A stretch of 64,000 nt of DNA from Silurus meridionalis (GCF_014805685.1 NC_060892.1:24731560-24795559); one strand, 5' to 3'; positions 31,765 through 43,319 are shown, numbered from the stretch's first letter. Made by a program: numbers and translations. The notes: generated from the letters alone by a model not told the origin.

Positions 31765-32092
31765 ACGTCTGCTTTTCTGACCACGTGCGCACCCCGTCAC
31801 CGAGCTCTCCTCGCATGACGTAACCATCCGCCAAACTTGGGCACTATCGTCAGAAAACAATCCACACGGTCTCCGTTCCGTGCCCACACATCTTAACCGG
31901 ATTTTGGCTTCTGTCATCCTCCTGAAGATGAAGATCCGGCACAAAGGCCGCCGTTTTGACACCGTAGCGGTGTTCGAAAGAAACACTTACAAGTCACATT
32001 CTAGAAGTGGCAGGAACGCTGAAAATGTGCAAGGGGGCTATTTTAAAGGTGATGGTGTGTAAACAAAGAACTCGAGACTTTTTAAAACCACC
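31765..32092 (+). mobile_element. Mariner 3' half
   Basis: TCCTGAAGATGAAGATCCG encodes KMKIRHKGRRFDTV, the mariner block right after the YSPDLAP motif. GGCAGGAACGCTGAAAATGT and AAGGGGGCTATTTTAAAGG encode the C-terminal YFKGD section. It ends at the terminal repeat TTAAAACCACCTTT. The 5' half is missing. Confidence 0.75.
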
Positions 32093-32159
32093 TTTCTGCC
32101 AGGTCTTGTTTTATTTTTGATCTAAATCGAAGGAACTTAGTAGCTGAACAATTCAGCTA

Positions 32160-32660
32160 CTAAAATCTAAGAAATTGAATGCTGGAAACCTATGGTTACT
32201 CGGAAGCGACCCGTTCAAATCTGATCAGCAGCAAAGCCATCAGATACACTCCCAGCCTCGCAATTCAGCTGATAACCGTCACACTCAGATGCTGAGCCCG
32301 AGTAAATGTCAAACGCTATCTGGTGTTTGTTCTGCAGCTTCGGGTTCTCTCCGGCTCAATCAACCCGCAGCCAAGGCCAACAGCTTCACATGCAGCCAAA
32401 TGTGTTTCAATAAAATCCCCTGAAAAAATAAGGGGTCCCTCTTACCAACCTGGCAACACTTTTGAAAGCTTTGGGAATTGGCCGGCCGTCTGGCTGGCTG
32501 GCTGACTGGCTGTGCGCAAACCATGTTGAAAGGTGAATTTATTTTCATGACCAAGAGGAACCCCATTGGTATGCAGATTCCAGCTGGCCGGGCTGTGTGA
32601 TTTTTGGCTCCCCGGGATTGTGTTTTTTTTTTAGCACGCCGTACGTTCGGAGAGAGAGAG
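32160..32660. other. Candidate conserved non-coding block
   Basis: A repeat-free section with balanced composition, including AAATGTGTTTCAATAAAATC and GGAATTGGCCGGCCGTCTGG, followed by a few CTGG units. The frame of 122 codons on the minus strand (32360-32728) lacks recognisable domains. Confidence 0.25.
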
Positions 32661-33067
32661 AAAGTGAGATGGTTCTGAAGCTTGTAAAGTGCTTTGTGTA
32701 GCATTGTTGGTGGTTGGAGGTCCCTCATCCTCTCATATTAAATTGACACAGGCAGAGAGCGAGAACCGTACAATGTGCAGACATCTGGTCCAAGGACATG
32801 GGCTGACTTCAGCCCTCATGAATATTCCACTCTGAAGCAAAACCTGCAATTGCTTTATGTGTGTATATGTGTGTGTGAATGGAAGACCAGATCAAAGTAA
32901 AGCTCAGTTATGTTCCTTCTCTTATGCAGGCCTATACGGTCAGTATCGGGTTAAGCAAAATCCTAAAATGCAAAACTGCATCTGCTGCTACAAATCATCC
33001 TTAATTCATTCCTATTATGTTGTTCATTCATTTTGATATTATGATCATCAAGGTTTCTGTTGCATTC
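32661..33067. other. Unassigned unique sequence
   Basis: The section 32760-32860 (CATCTGGTCCAAGGACATGG, CCCTCATGAATATTCCAC) has enhancer-like texture. A short GT run lies at 32860-32876. Confidence 0.25.
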
Positions 33068-33365
33068 AGCAGTACGATGTGCATCTCCATAACTGATGCT
33101 ATTCGCATTTCGATGCGTAGCAAACGATATGACGCGTTAAAGACACAGCAGAAGCCGATTTCGATTTGATTCGATGCAATATGACACCGCTTGCTTTTAT
33201 TTCTTTGGTTTAGACAGACAGCAAATCAATTTACTTCTGACTTCTAAAACATGACATTAAACCAGACGTTCTTTTCCTGTTGTGTCTGCAGGAAGACGCA
33301 ACTCTACCTCTGCCATGTTAACCTGTATGCTACGTGACTCTCTCAGGACACGGCTCGGTCTCCGT
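33068..33365. mobile_element. hAT-like element fragment, family B (left half)
   Basis: It opens ACGATGTGCATCTCCATAAC, the terminal phrase also seen at 56.32 kb. GACAGACAGCAAATCAATTT and CAACTCTACCTCTGCCATGT follow. The right half is absent. Confidence 0.65.
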
Positions 33366-33725
33366 AAGACATGGCAAAGAGATGGCAAACGTAAATGAAT
33401 GAACAATAAATGGGAAAATGAACAATAGTAGCAGTGCGTCGGCGCGAATGAACGACAGCCCCACTTAGAAAGCCGAAGCTGTGCTTTATATACTTTGTAG
33501 ATGTTGACACCAGTTGGAGACCATGCTCTTTCCATCTCGTCTCTGTGTTTTACATCTGGTGAACATTAACCATGCAGGATTCGCCTTTATTAAGGGCAAA
33601 TTAGATTCCTGGGGCTTTCGCATCTGTTCCTGGAGAAATAAAATGTCACCACCTGCTGCATTGCTCATTCAACTGTGTACAACTTCAGCTCGTTGTGCTA
33701 TTGTTTCTTTAAACCGATACAGTGC

Positions 33726-33726
<1 letters not shown>
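33366..33726. other. Unassigned sequence
   Basis: No repeat or coding signature. Confidence 0.3.

Positions 33727-33779
<53 letters not shown>
33727..33779. repeat. TA dinucleotide run
   Basis: About 50 bp of uninterrupted TA. Confidence 0.95.
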
Positions 33780-33781
<2 letters not shown>

Positions 33782-34293
33782 CTCCCTTGTGCATTTCTTT
33801 CAGTGATCTCCAACCCTGTTCCTGGATATACACTTTCCTACAGAGTTCTGTTCCAATCCAAGCTCAATCCGACAGAGCCGATCCGGTTAATCGAGGAGCC
33901 TCATTAACTGAAGCAGTGTGGTGGATGAGGGTGCTGTAGATCTACAAGAACATGGTTTAGTGATCATGGGCTTGCCCTCTATAAATTGGACCAAGTGAGC
34001 CGGGCTTCGTGTAGCATGGCTCGAAAACTTTTCGGACTGTAGTACTTCACTCTAAAAAAGAAAAAAAAAAGTAGAAAGATTTTAATGGTTTTAATAACAA
34101 TGAAGCAAAGACACTGCTGAAGCTTCACTTCTTTCAATGATTCATCAACAGTTTAAAGCTCATTAAGCTTCAATTGAACAACATCAGGCTCTTCATTTTT
34201 GGGAAAAAATCTGTCTAGGAAATGCCATCCCATAATTAGTTACTTGGGTTTTGCTCGTTTTTTGTCCAGGGGTGTACACATGTTCAAAAAGTA
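33780..34293. other. Unassigned sequence
   Basis: An A run lies at about 34050-34072. CAACCCTGTTCCTGGATATA at about 33810 is reminiscent of a common fish repeat, but I cannot assign it. Confidence 0.3.
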
Positions 34294-34575
34294 CTACTTT
34301 GCCAGAAATCTTTTCCCCGTCTTTTTCTTCCTCTTATTCACTTCAAACTTCTTAATTTCCACTTCGAGATACTGAAGATTTACCTCCCATGTTCCCATGA
34401 CGACTAATCCCTCTACTGCCTGGGGAACATTTTCACGCTTGGTGTGAAATTTCTCACCCCTTCGTGAGACCTTGCTGATCAAAACGGTTTCCCCCTTATT
34501 GGTCATTTCTCCCAACTGGGATTGGGTTAAACCACCACCAACCTCAAAACACACCCCACACCTACACACCCACAC
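34294..34575 (-). other. Orphan 93-codon open frame
   Basis: A continuous minus-strand frame of mixed composition (LTQSQLGEMTNKGETVLISK, VVMGTWEVNLQYLEVEIKKF) with a Lys-rich end. It is not low-complexity and not a transposase I know. I see no clear splice sites, promoter or poly-A signal. It may be a chance frame, an exon, or part of an unrecognised mobile element. Confidence 0.25.
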
Positions 34576-35394
34576 AAAAAGGTGATTGAGCCAGTGCTCT
34601 TCTAGACTTTCATCACAAAGTCATATGATTGCTTTTATATATAAAGCTTAGCCTGGCCCAAACCTTTACAACCCATACATCCACATTGGTTCACCGAGGA
34701 GTTATTTTATTGGTCGTCATAAAAAATATATATATGTATGTGTAAATAAATTTTATTTCCACCAACAAAAAGAAAAACGTAGATTACGAGATTAGTCGTA
34801 GCACCATCAGAATGAAGTGGAAAATATTTAGATAAAAATCACAATTACGAGAGAAAATTTTATATAAAATCGCATGTGGAGGTTTTGGGTAAATCCAATT
34901 TTTTTTATAGGATTTAATACCTACTTTTTAACGCATCAACACAGAGTTATAATTAGTGACGGACACTGCAACGGTTATGTAGGAAACTTAATTTATATAT
35001 ATAAAAAAAATGCAGACATTGAGGAAATTTCCTATATATAAAATAAATTCTTGAACAGAATAAAAAAGTTAAAACCTAAACATGGTGCAAATAATATTAA
35101 TAATAATTAAAAATATAATACATTGAATTACATCAAATAAACCAAACATAGCATAATGATTGGTTTGAATGCTTGGCTGCTGTCCATGGTTTGTCTGCAT
35201 GATGCAGGACATGTTGCTAGTCATGTTTCTATTCATCTCTGTGCCTGTTAGCATGCTATTTATTGTAGTATTAACAGTGGTAGCAGTAGTATTGGAGAGT
35301 ACTGTGTCTCACTGGGTAGCATCGCTCCAGGGTCCAACCTGCAGGTTTCCTTAGGTCAAAAAACATGCTGTTGGGTGAATTGGCTCGACCAAAT
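34576..35394. other. Unassigned AT-rich sequence
   Basis: Contains AT runs near 34720 and 34990. No family recognised. Confidence 0.35.
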
Positions 35395-35550
35395 TGCCCT
35401 TAGGTAAAAATGTGTGTGTGCGGTGCACCGTTCCATTCCGAGTGTAATCCCGACTGGACCACACAGCGTTCCACGGATAGTCTCGGGATCCGCCTTGACC
35501 CTGAGCAGGATAAAGCAGTTACTGAATTTTTGAAAGCATAAAGCAAATGA
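35395..35550 (+). mobile_element. L2-tail-like repeat fragment
   Basis: A GTGTGTGTG run, a diverged GTTCCATTCCGAGTGTAATC, and CTTGACCCTGAGCAGGATAA followed by AGCAGTTACTGAA follow the order of a common teleost L2-type 3' end ('...CCTGCCTTG...GATAAGCGGT...'). Confidence 0.5.
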
Positions 35551-35559
35551 TTTCCCACA

Positions 35560-35750
35560 TGGCAAAAATTGTTTGGCCCAGTGATGGGCCACACAACCCA
35601 CTTTCACTTGGCACAAAATACAGCAATGAATTACAGTACTGGACCAGGTCTGGTTGCCAGAACTCGGGCCACATATGGCCCATGGCATAGCCATATCTCA
35701 GCCAGATGTTTGACTATAGCTGGCCCGATTCTGGTCACCCTCAAGAAATC
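35560..35750. repeat. Degenerate TGGCCCA-rich repeat
   Basis: GGCCCAGTGATGGGCCACAC and GGCCACATATGGCCCATGGC recur with spacing. A related CTGGGCCA/TGGCCC patch occurs at 36230-36270. This resembles a dispersed fish repeat built on TGGGCC units. Confidence 0.5.
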
Positions 35751-36394
35751 TTAATTTAACCACTTTATACACACCCTTAGCCCAGATAAAAAATGCCTGA
35801 CCAACAACAGTATTCTGAAACGAATATTTATTTTACATTTTACCAATCCAAAAAAAAATAAAAAATTCTTGAACGTCATCGCAATGTTCGATTCTTTAAA
35901 ATGTTTTAATTTTGACATAATAGGACATTTTAAGGGAGAAAAAAAAATTGACCTCGTCTAGTGCATGAAAAGATTTAGAGAAAATATTTTTTAAAAGTTT
36001 ATTAAAGATTATAAATGGTTTTATAATTAATTTAGTATAAATTTTTTATTTAAAATTGCCATTATTTATAATTACAATGGTAAAACCATGTTAGAGAAAA
36101 CTAACGTTGCAAACAGGAATGGGGAAACAGCTGTGTGGAAAAAAACATCACCATACTATCTGAAATATCTAAAATTGCATTTTAACCGGGGGATAAAACT
36201 GGCCATGCATATGTATGTCAATATTTTACATCTGGGCCAAATAATACACATTATTTCTGGCCCATATCTTTTTTGCTGCCTTAAAGATGGTTCCATCTTC
36301 ACCATAACTGGATCATGTTCAGTGCCGACTGAATGCCAAATCAGAAGTCTTTGCTACCTGTGTTGGAATGGATGATCTCCTGCTATAGAGTTGG
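35751..36394. other. Unassigned AT-rich sequence
   Basis: Low GC at 35830-36080. The TGGCCC patch at 36230-36270 is the only recognisable piece. Confidence 0.3.
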
Positions 36395-36627
36395 GGGACA
36401 TTTTGGCTCAGTGGATTACTGATTGGAAGGTTGGGGTTTAAGCCATGGTATCTCCAAGCTGCCACTCCTGGGCCCTTGAGCAAAGCCCTTTACCCACTGT
36501 GCTCCATGGGCGTTGTATCATGGCTGACCCTGCGCTTTGATCCCAGGCTCAAACAAGCTGGGATATGAGAAATTTTTACTGCGCTGTAATGTATGTTACA
36601 AATAAAGGCTATTCTTCTTCTTCTGAT
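36395..36627 (+). mobile_element. Merman-type SINE, most complete copy
   Basis: GGCTCAGTGGATTACTGATTGG leads to GGTTGGGGTTTAAGCCAT, CCAAGCTGCCACTCCTGGG, TGAGCAAAGCCC and GTTGTATCATGGCTGACCC. The LINE-like tail TTTTTACTGCGCTGTAATG ends with ACAAATAAAGG and a short TTC repeat. A poly-A-signal-like AATAAA within the tail is normal for this type. Confidence 0.8.
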
Positions 36628-36835
36628 CTCAACCCTATTAAACACCTTTGGGCTGAATTGGAACACACCCCAAGACCTCTCATTTAGTCAATTCTGATGG
36701 AGGGGAAGAAGGCCTTGGGTGTGTTCCAATAGTTCATTCGTGTAGGGTTGAAGTCAAAGCTCTCCAGCAGGCCATTCCAACATCTTTCACATCTTCCAAC
36801 CCATGTAAACCATATCTTCCATGGAGATTCTACAG
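36628..36835. mobile_element. Two opposed Tc1-like fragments (fold-back)
   Basis: Sense piece: CAACCCTATTAAACACCTTTG and GAATTGGAACACACCCC. After about 25 bp the antisense piece follows: CCTTGGGTGTGTTCCAATAG, AGGGTTGAAGTCAAAGCTC and CTTCCAACCCATGTAAACC. The two arms can pair over roughly 45 bp. Confidence 0.7.
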
Positions 36836-38282
36836 AGTGACATGGGGATCATGTTCATTCAGTATGACGAGCAACAGTCGCGAAGAAACGTTTAAAAATC
36901 GCAGCATGCGCTCTTCGTTTGAACATAAACCACTTCGAAAGCAGCCTTCTTTATTGGCATTATATTACATTACTTTTCACCATTCCCCTTCCTTTCCTTC
37001 CGTTCAAAAGAACGAATGGGATCATTTTTGACAGAATGCAGCCTACATTAATCCCAGCATACATTCAGTTGAATGGTACAAATTAATTTCGAAAACAGAA
37101 ATGTCAGCTTTTCACAGAAGTCCTCCTCGCTCATCAATTCAATTTTGTTTGTATCACTTTCTTTTCGCTTTTTTTCCCCTCGCTCTTTCGTTTTTTTCTG
37201 TAACAGACAATTACATCAGGCGTCGCACAAGAGCGGCGTAAAAGAAAGCTTGTCGGGAATTAAAGTATGAAATTACTCTGGCGCTAGCTAAACGATAAGG
37301 TAATGACTGTTTGAAAATGGCTGTCATACTATTCAGATTTCGTTCCCGAGGAGAATCTCAGCCTCAAGAAAGGATGACGTGCCAGCTGTAGAGTGGTCAG
37401 CGTGGCCCGATGTGTCCTGTGGCACAGGGCGTAAAGCAACCAGGCTTGGTGCGCTTGAACAGAGTTTTGACCTTTACAGGACATTCAGGCAAATTGCGAC
37501 TTGTACAGGGTCTCTAACCAGAGGACACCACTTTTCACGCTTAAAAACTAGCAAGGGCATTTGTTGTTTTTTTTGTTTTTTTTTCCCCGCTTCAAGAGAT
37601 TAGCTCCCTCGGAGTGCCATCTAGCCGGCAATCGAGAAGCTCCCATATGACCAAGAAGGGATTGGGTTACTCACTTGTGTATCTACACGCATACATGTTT
37701 TATGTTTCGTACAAAACAAGAGCATCTGCAGGCTTTTAATAGTTCCCTCATGCTTTGTTTTTAAGGACACACACACATACACACAGTTGACAGGTTGCAA
37801 ATGCCCTGCAGTACAGACTGCAATGAGATAAGCTGGTGAAATGGAGAGTCATTTTGGAATCGTTAAAATGCCCACTGTTTAGTTTTCTTCCTCCATAACA
37901 GGACAAAAAAAAAAACAAACCCAGACAGTGATGAGACAATAAGAAAAAAAACAAAAAAAAACAGTTAAATGCCGATTGTACACTTTTCCAAGTATAACAT
38001 AATGCTCATTCGATCAATTTTTAAATCCCAGAGGATAACGCAAAGTGGATTTAAACGGCCCATGAATCCCCTTCAACCCCTCTTTAACCCTCTCAACCAC
38101 TTATCCCCCCTCACCACTTAACCCATTTCCACATATTCCTGCACACAGTGGATTCAGTACTCAATTTTCCCCTTTATTTTTTCTTTTTTTTGACTCCTTC
38201 AAAGCTCATTTTACTGACAGAGCCCAAATTATAATTTTTTTGCTCAAAAATCCCTTCAAGAAGTGATACACTACAAATATTT
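36836..38282. other. Unassigned unique sequence
   Basis: A T run lies near 37170-37195 and a longer one at 37565-37583. CpG-containing unique patches at 37200-37300 and 37370-37500 might be regulatory. No gene is supported. Confidence 0.3.
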
Positions 38283-38741
38283 GTGATTCCAGCCTTGAAG
38301 ATTCTGAAGCTTGTGGCCAGAAAAGGGCAGCGTAAATATTACATGCTCTGTGGAATAGACCGAGGAAGAATCTACTCTCGCTTCAGCACCAATTTTTTAT
38401 TATGGCATTACAATAGTACAAGAGACAACTGTATTCATTTCATGCATTTTTTTCTGAATATAATTCTTTGTCAAACAACCTCTAGGAAAACACCACAGCA
38501 TATAAATATGGCCGCCGGAGACCTCGCGTTCCAGCAACAGTCTCTTTCACATTCACCCGATTACTCATTGTCGACACCTGTGGCCCCCTCGCAGTATATA
38601 CAGAGGATTCAGATGTATGTGGACTTGTTGAAGCAACGCTCGGGGTTCTCTACTACTGACTTACGAAGCCATTTTCACCTTTTTCGAGATTTTGTATTTT
38701 GTGATCTGTTTGTTCTTGTTTTTTTCTGTCACAGCAGGTGA
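38283..38741 (+). other. Orphan 152-codon open frame
   Basis: A plus-strand frame outside repeats. It includes NMAAGDLAFQQQSLSHSPDY and PVAPSQYIQRIQMYVDLLKQ, which are not low-complexity. The first third (QTTSRKTPQH upstream part) looks non-coding. I recognise no domain, no ribosome context and no obvious splice pair. A chance frame is the default reading. Confidence 0.25.
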
Positions 38742-39130
38742 CTCGAGACAAACGCAGGGAGATGTTTGATTGAGAAAACGAACTGGCAGACGGATCCGAG
38801 ACAAAATCCACAACCGTAGTCGAGAAACAAAGGGGTTCAGTCAAGGTGCAAACTACAAAGACTAGGCAAAAAAGAGAACTGGTGCAAAAAGAGATTGAAA
38901 ACTGCTTCAATCTCTGAACCAGAACATCTGACAGGGGGAAACGAGATCTCAGAGCATTAATTCACCAAAGACAGGTACAGGACACTTCACCAAGGACGGA
39001 GTTCTAGATATCTTGATTGATAAATGAACAATTAGCAATTAAGTAATTGTGAACATGGAGTCTGTTGCTAAGAAGTGAAAACTCTGGCAGCCATAGTTGT
39101 ATTTTGCTTGTTTTCTGGAAAAGCTGAGGA
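38742..39130. other. Unassigned sequence
   Basis: No recognised family. Confidence 0.3.
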
Positions 39131-39245
39131 GAGGTAGTAGCTTAGTACTTAAGGCATTGGACATTGGATCTGATGGTCATGAGTTCAAATCCCAAGCTGC
39201 CACTCCTGGGCCCCTGAGCAAGGCCCTTAACAATATTGCAGTGAA
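39131..39245 (+). mobile_element. tRNA-derived SINE, tail lost
   Basis: GAGGTAGTAGCTTAGTACTT, ATGAGTTCAAATCCCAAGC, TGCCACTCCTGGGCCCCTGA and GCAAGGCCCTTAAC, then an abrupt end. Confidence 0.75.
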
Positions 39246-39879
39246 TGTATCTACCAATTAAACAAAATATCAAGCGATTCCAAGCTTGAAATATTTTTCA
39301 TGAGGTAAAACATTGATATAAATTTGCGATAAATTCGAGACAAATGTTAGTCAAAAGATCGAGCCAAACTTTCCGTTTTTGAGGAATTTTGGCAAGCGCC
39401 CGTAGCAACAGCCACACAGTGCAGGTGTAGATGACTTCCCTGTAGTCCTAAACTCTGGTGGATTTAATAGCAAGAGCTGTAACCGTGGCAGTTTTCCTCA
39501 TCCTGACAGGGTTATGGCAGTAAATAAAGTCTGTGAAAGGAAGGTTGTGCCAGTATACAGGCAGACGGTAAAATCTGATTTAACAGCCGTAGTAATTATA
39601 ATGAATAATCGCCATCTAACTTCAGAGAACTTTCGCCCGTGGGTATTGTAATACCATCTCCGACGATTTCGCTGTCATGACTGTGCCAAGTGGAATAGGA
39701 TAATATTCCTTATCTGAATGTTCATTGCTTCCATTATTAGACACTAAGTAACACCTCATTCCGTTTTCGAACGTCTGTGCCCATAGCACATTCTACTAAT
39801 TCTCTCTCATTAGACCGTCTCGGTTTTCTCAAGTCGAGCTATCGAATGGAAATGGCCAGGCTGACGAAATAAGATTAAT
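39246..39879. other. Unassigned unique sequence
   Basis: 39600-39860 is repeat-free with balanced composition (TCTGAATGTTCATTGCTTCC). No gene signal. Confidence 0.3.
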
Positions 39880-40440
39880 GCGCAGAATCCTCTGAGCAGG
39901 AAGTGTCCTCCAGATGGGCTTCATGGGGCACTGCCCAAAACAGTGGCACTGCCCCCTCTGAACGTGTGCAACATGCTGTTTCTTGCGCCTGGCACTCTCT
40001 CAGAAGATTTCTGGAGGCTGTTGGACGTGTCATCATCTGCCTCCGTGGCCAGCCTGTTAGCTCTTGGTGATTGGGACCAGGTGGGATGTCTTGATGCACC
40101 TGTGGAGTCGGCCTGTTCTCTGAGAAAAGAGAACACGACGAGTGTGTGTGTTGCTATGTATAGGGACACGGCCACCATCTGTCGTCTCCGAGCACTTCCT
40201 CTAGCCAGTCGGTCTATAGGGCACTGCTGTGTTGTCAGTCGCTTCGAGCTTCTCGTCAAACAGGTGGCTTTGTGAAATGCTGATTAATTTGTTGGTTTTG
40301 CCAATTGTCTGGCTTTCGCTGTCACCCATGCTAATCCAACGCCCAAATTGATGGTTCAAGCTGTGATTAGTAAATGTCTCGCAGGTCTGGTTCGGACAGT
40401 GACTTAAACCTATGAAGCATAATTTAATAATAATGAATTG
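39880..40440. other. Candidate conserved element with overlapping open frames
   Basis: GC-richer, repeat-free. Long frames overlap on both strands: plus 39943-40275 (110 codons), minus 39921-40259 (112 codons) and minus 39875-40099. No domain is recognised in any. A stop-poor GC-rich non-coding element or an exon are both possible. 40270-40400 has ATGCTGATTAATTTGTTGG and CACCCATGCTAATCC, which look enhancer-like. Confidence 0.3.
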
Positions 40441-40491
40441 CATTCGAATAAGATTGCAGTTTTTCTTGGTAGGCTTGTATTACTGAGTTAC

Positions 40492-41321
40492 TAGGGGTGT
40501 AAAAAAAACCCATACAAGTAAGTATCATGATATTCTGTGTGTATACAGTATCGGTTAAAAAAAAACGCAATAGATGTCAATCTCCTTTATCTCTTAAACA
40601 GTGACCGGAAGTACTAGCATAGGGGTACGCCAATAATTTTAGCGTTTATATCCACCCATTATCCCGGTGCGCTGCTGGAAAAACGATTAAATAAAAATGG
40701 TCTCTTTTAAGGAAAAGGTTAAAATGGTATTAAAAAGCTCAACGTGTGCTGTTCATGGTGGCACTTAGAACCAAACGAAGCTCAATTTGTGGCTTAAAAA
40801 ACAATGCTGTTTACACAATCCTAACGTTAGAGAGGACTGAAAATTGTAGCTAGTAAAACACTAGCTAGCGCTCAGATTATGCTTTTACAGCTAGCTTAAT
40901 GCTAATGGCAATGCTAATTGTTCGATTTTTATCATACCCAAAGCTGTGTCCTGTTTGGGTAAGAAAACATAATAGCCAGAAATGTTTTATATGTGTTATT
41001 AAAGAGTATGTGCATATGTTTAAAAAAAAGGTGTGAAACGGGTACAACTGGCACAGGTACGGGTGGGTTTAGGGCTTAGCAGTGTGATTTTAGATGTAAT
41101 TAATGCAAATGCAGATCCCACTGTGTTCTGGTCAAATTTGTAATTTCTTTTTGCTAAGGTTTACAATATAGTGGTGTGTCCTTAATCCTAAAATAATATT
41201 CCAAAGTATTATGTAATATCCCAATATATCGTCTTGCTTACGGTATCGCGACGTATCGGATCGCATCCCCTGTATCGCGACACGTATCGTATCGCCAGAT
41301 TCTTGCCGATACACAGCCCTA
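40492..41321. mobile_element. Nearly complete non-autonomous hAT element
   Basis: The ends TAGGGGTGT and ACAGCCCTA are inverted. The right subterminal region holds clustered ATCG-rich repeats (GTATCGCGACGTATCGGATC, CGACACGTATCGTATCGCC). The flanking 8-mers TGAGTTAC (40484-40491) and TAAGTTAT (41322-41329) agree at six of eight positions. The interior is 830 bp with GCTAGC and GCTAAT motifs near 40860-40920 and no transposase. Confidence 0.8.
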
Positions 41322-42100
41322 TAAGTTATAGAAGGGCGCAGCAAGGACCTGTAACTTTGCACACATCCTGACACGGCTAAACAAGTATAAAGGTTGACTA
41401 AGATCCAATTGCAAGAGAAACGGAGCATATATGTATGAAAGCCGTGTTTTTAATTCACTTTGCTCAGCAGCAGCCGTCTATTTCTGCAGCGAAGGCAGAG
41501 TATTAGAACAAGACAATTTTCCCCACAAAATGGTTCAATTACAACCTCTCAAATGTTGTCATTCGGGACGCCGTGGGTACGCATTTATCTAGCGGTTGTA
41601 AATATATTAGAAACCCAGGCACCACCTCCTCTAGTGTTTCTTTTCGAATTTCCCCTCTGCTACTATCAGGTTTGGTGCTGCATATTTTGCTCACTGCATT
41701 CGTCTAGGTGTTGATAAAGAGGTCCATGTTGGGTCCCGCTGGCAGTAATTTGATTGATCCCGAGTTTGAAGGCAAAAATTGAAACCAGCACGAATGCACA
41801 GCAGCTCACTCGTTCATCAAAAATGGTTTGACTTTTAAACTGCGGAGGAATCGGCAAGGAAACGATTTTTAAGAACCAGTTAAATCCAGATTAAGGTTTA
41901 CTTATTTAGCCGGGGCTGTTCTTATTATGTCATTTTGTATTTTCATTTAATGAAAAAATTAATTATAATTAATATACTTTTTTTCCCCATGTATTATTAC
42001 ATGTCTCATCAATTAAATTGGTGCATTTACCTACACCCTTTTCAATATAAGCCTATTTTTTGTTTACTAGTTCTATTTTTTAATTTTTTATTTATTTTAG
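41322..42100. other. Unassigned sequence
   Basis: 41460-41860 is unique with moderate GC. 41890-42100 is AT-rich. No feature supported. Confidence 0.3.
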
Positions 42101-42336
42101 GTTCCCTGGTGGTCTAGTGGTTAGGATGCGGCACTCTCACCCTGCGGCCCGGGTTCGATCCCCGGTCAGGGAACCAACCCCAGCCATTAGGGTTGCACAA
42201 GCCTTAGTGCCGGTCCCAAGCCCGGAAAAATGGATTAGGGTTGCGTTAGGAAGGGCATCCAGCGTAAAAACATGTGCCAAATCAAACGTGGATGATCCGC
42301 TGTGGCGCCCCCTAATGGGAGAAGCCGAAAGAAAGT
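42101..42336 (+). mobile_element. tRNA-Glu-derived SINE, second copy
   Basis: The tRNA-like head at 42103-42173 has A box TGGTCTAGTGGTTAGGA and a perfect B box GGTTCGATCC. One base is lost from the anticodon stem next to the CTC loop. The body and tail match the 11.75-kb copy through GGAAGGGCATCCAGCG and GGATGATCCGCTGTGGCG. TTTAGGTT on both sides (about 42096-42103 and 42337-42343) may be a short target duplication. Confidence 0.9.
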
Positions 42337-42942
42337 TTAGGTTCTATATATTTTTTTGACTATGGTTTTGAGTATGCTAATCTAAAATGATTTCAAACAT
42401 GCTAACATTTTTAAACAATATGGCAACCACAAAACCTCTCTTTCCTTTTTCATTAAAAAAAAAAAGAGATCCTTTAGCTCTCCCCTTTTGAGTTCGAGTT
42501 CCTCTTCAGAATATGCACAGCATATGTTTATCGCTCGAAGTTTCCTCGTTTATGAAAAGCGAACAGAGTCTTAACAGTGTCCTGATCCTCAAACCGTCTT
42601 GGCGTTTCCGAGCCATCTGTTATAATTGCAGTAGGCCGACAAATCCTTTCAGGGTTGCTCTTATTTAACCAAAGCTTTAGTTCATTAAACCATATTCAGG
42701 ACACAGTCAAAATAAAGAAAAACTAATGAGAGCATCCAGCCGTCCCATAACACACTGCATTTTTTTTTTTTTTTTTTTACCACTTACAGATCTCCTTTAC
42801 CTAAAAAGAACAAAAGCCTTCACTGAATAAAATGTATTCGAGTTAAACAAAGAGACTGTGAGTCCCAAGCATGAATTGTTAGGTTGTTCTATAACGGTGT
42901 TACTCTGAAAGAAAAAAACTCGCCCCCTGCTGTAGCCTTTAT
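42337..42942. other. Unassigned sequence
   Basis: A T run lies at about 42760-42778. No family recognised. Confidence 0.3.
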
Positions 42943-42983
42943 TGTTTGTGGTATTAACAAAGAGCCTGCACCTTTTGATCAAT
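42943..42983 (-). repeat. Left arm of a distant inverted repeat
   Basis: The minus strand reads TGATCAAAAGGTGCAGGCTC and TTTGTTAATACC, matching 43690-43731 on the plus strand at roughly 85-90 percent by eye. The flanks CACAAACAAT/CACATACAAC continue the match. Confidence 0.75.
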
Positions 42984-43319
42984 GTAGGCGCGGTGGATCA
43001 TAACAAGCCCGATTTCTGCTCAGGTACTGCGGCTTGAGGCTATTCAGGACTTTATAGGTCAAAATGAGTACATTTATAATCAGTGTAAAATGTGTTCAGG
43101 TTGAACAGATTTTCTGCTTCTGGAGGTTGTATATGTTCTAAAGGTAGCAAGACTGTAACCTAATAACTAGGCAGTAGAAATGCATCAACTAGCTGTCCCG
43201 ATATTATATTTTCTTATTTATATTTTTTATAGTCAACGATCACACCGAGCTACTGTATAATTTGTAAAAACTTTTTCATTCTAAATTTTACACTGATTAT
43301 ACAGTACAAATTTTGACCT

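Noticed and set aside
42103..42173. Functional tRNA-Glu(CTC) gene
   Set aside because: The tRNA-like part is the head of a SINE with a LINE-derived tail, it has lost one base in the anticodon stem, and no pol III terminator follows directly.
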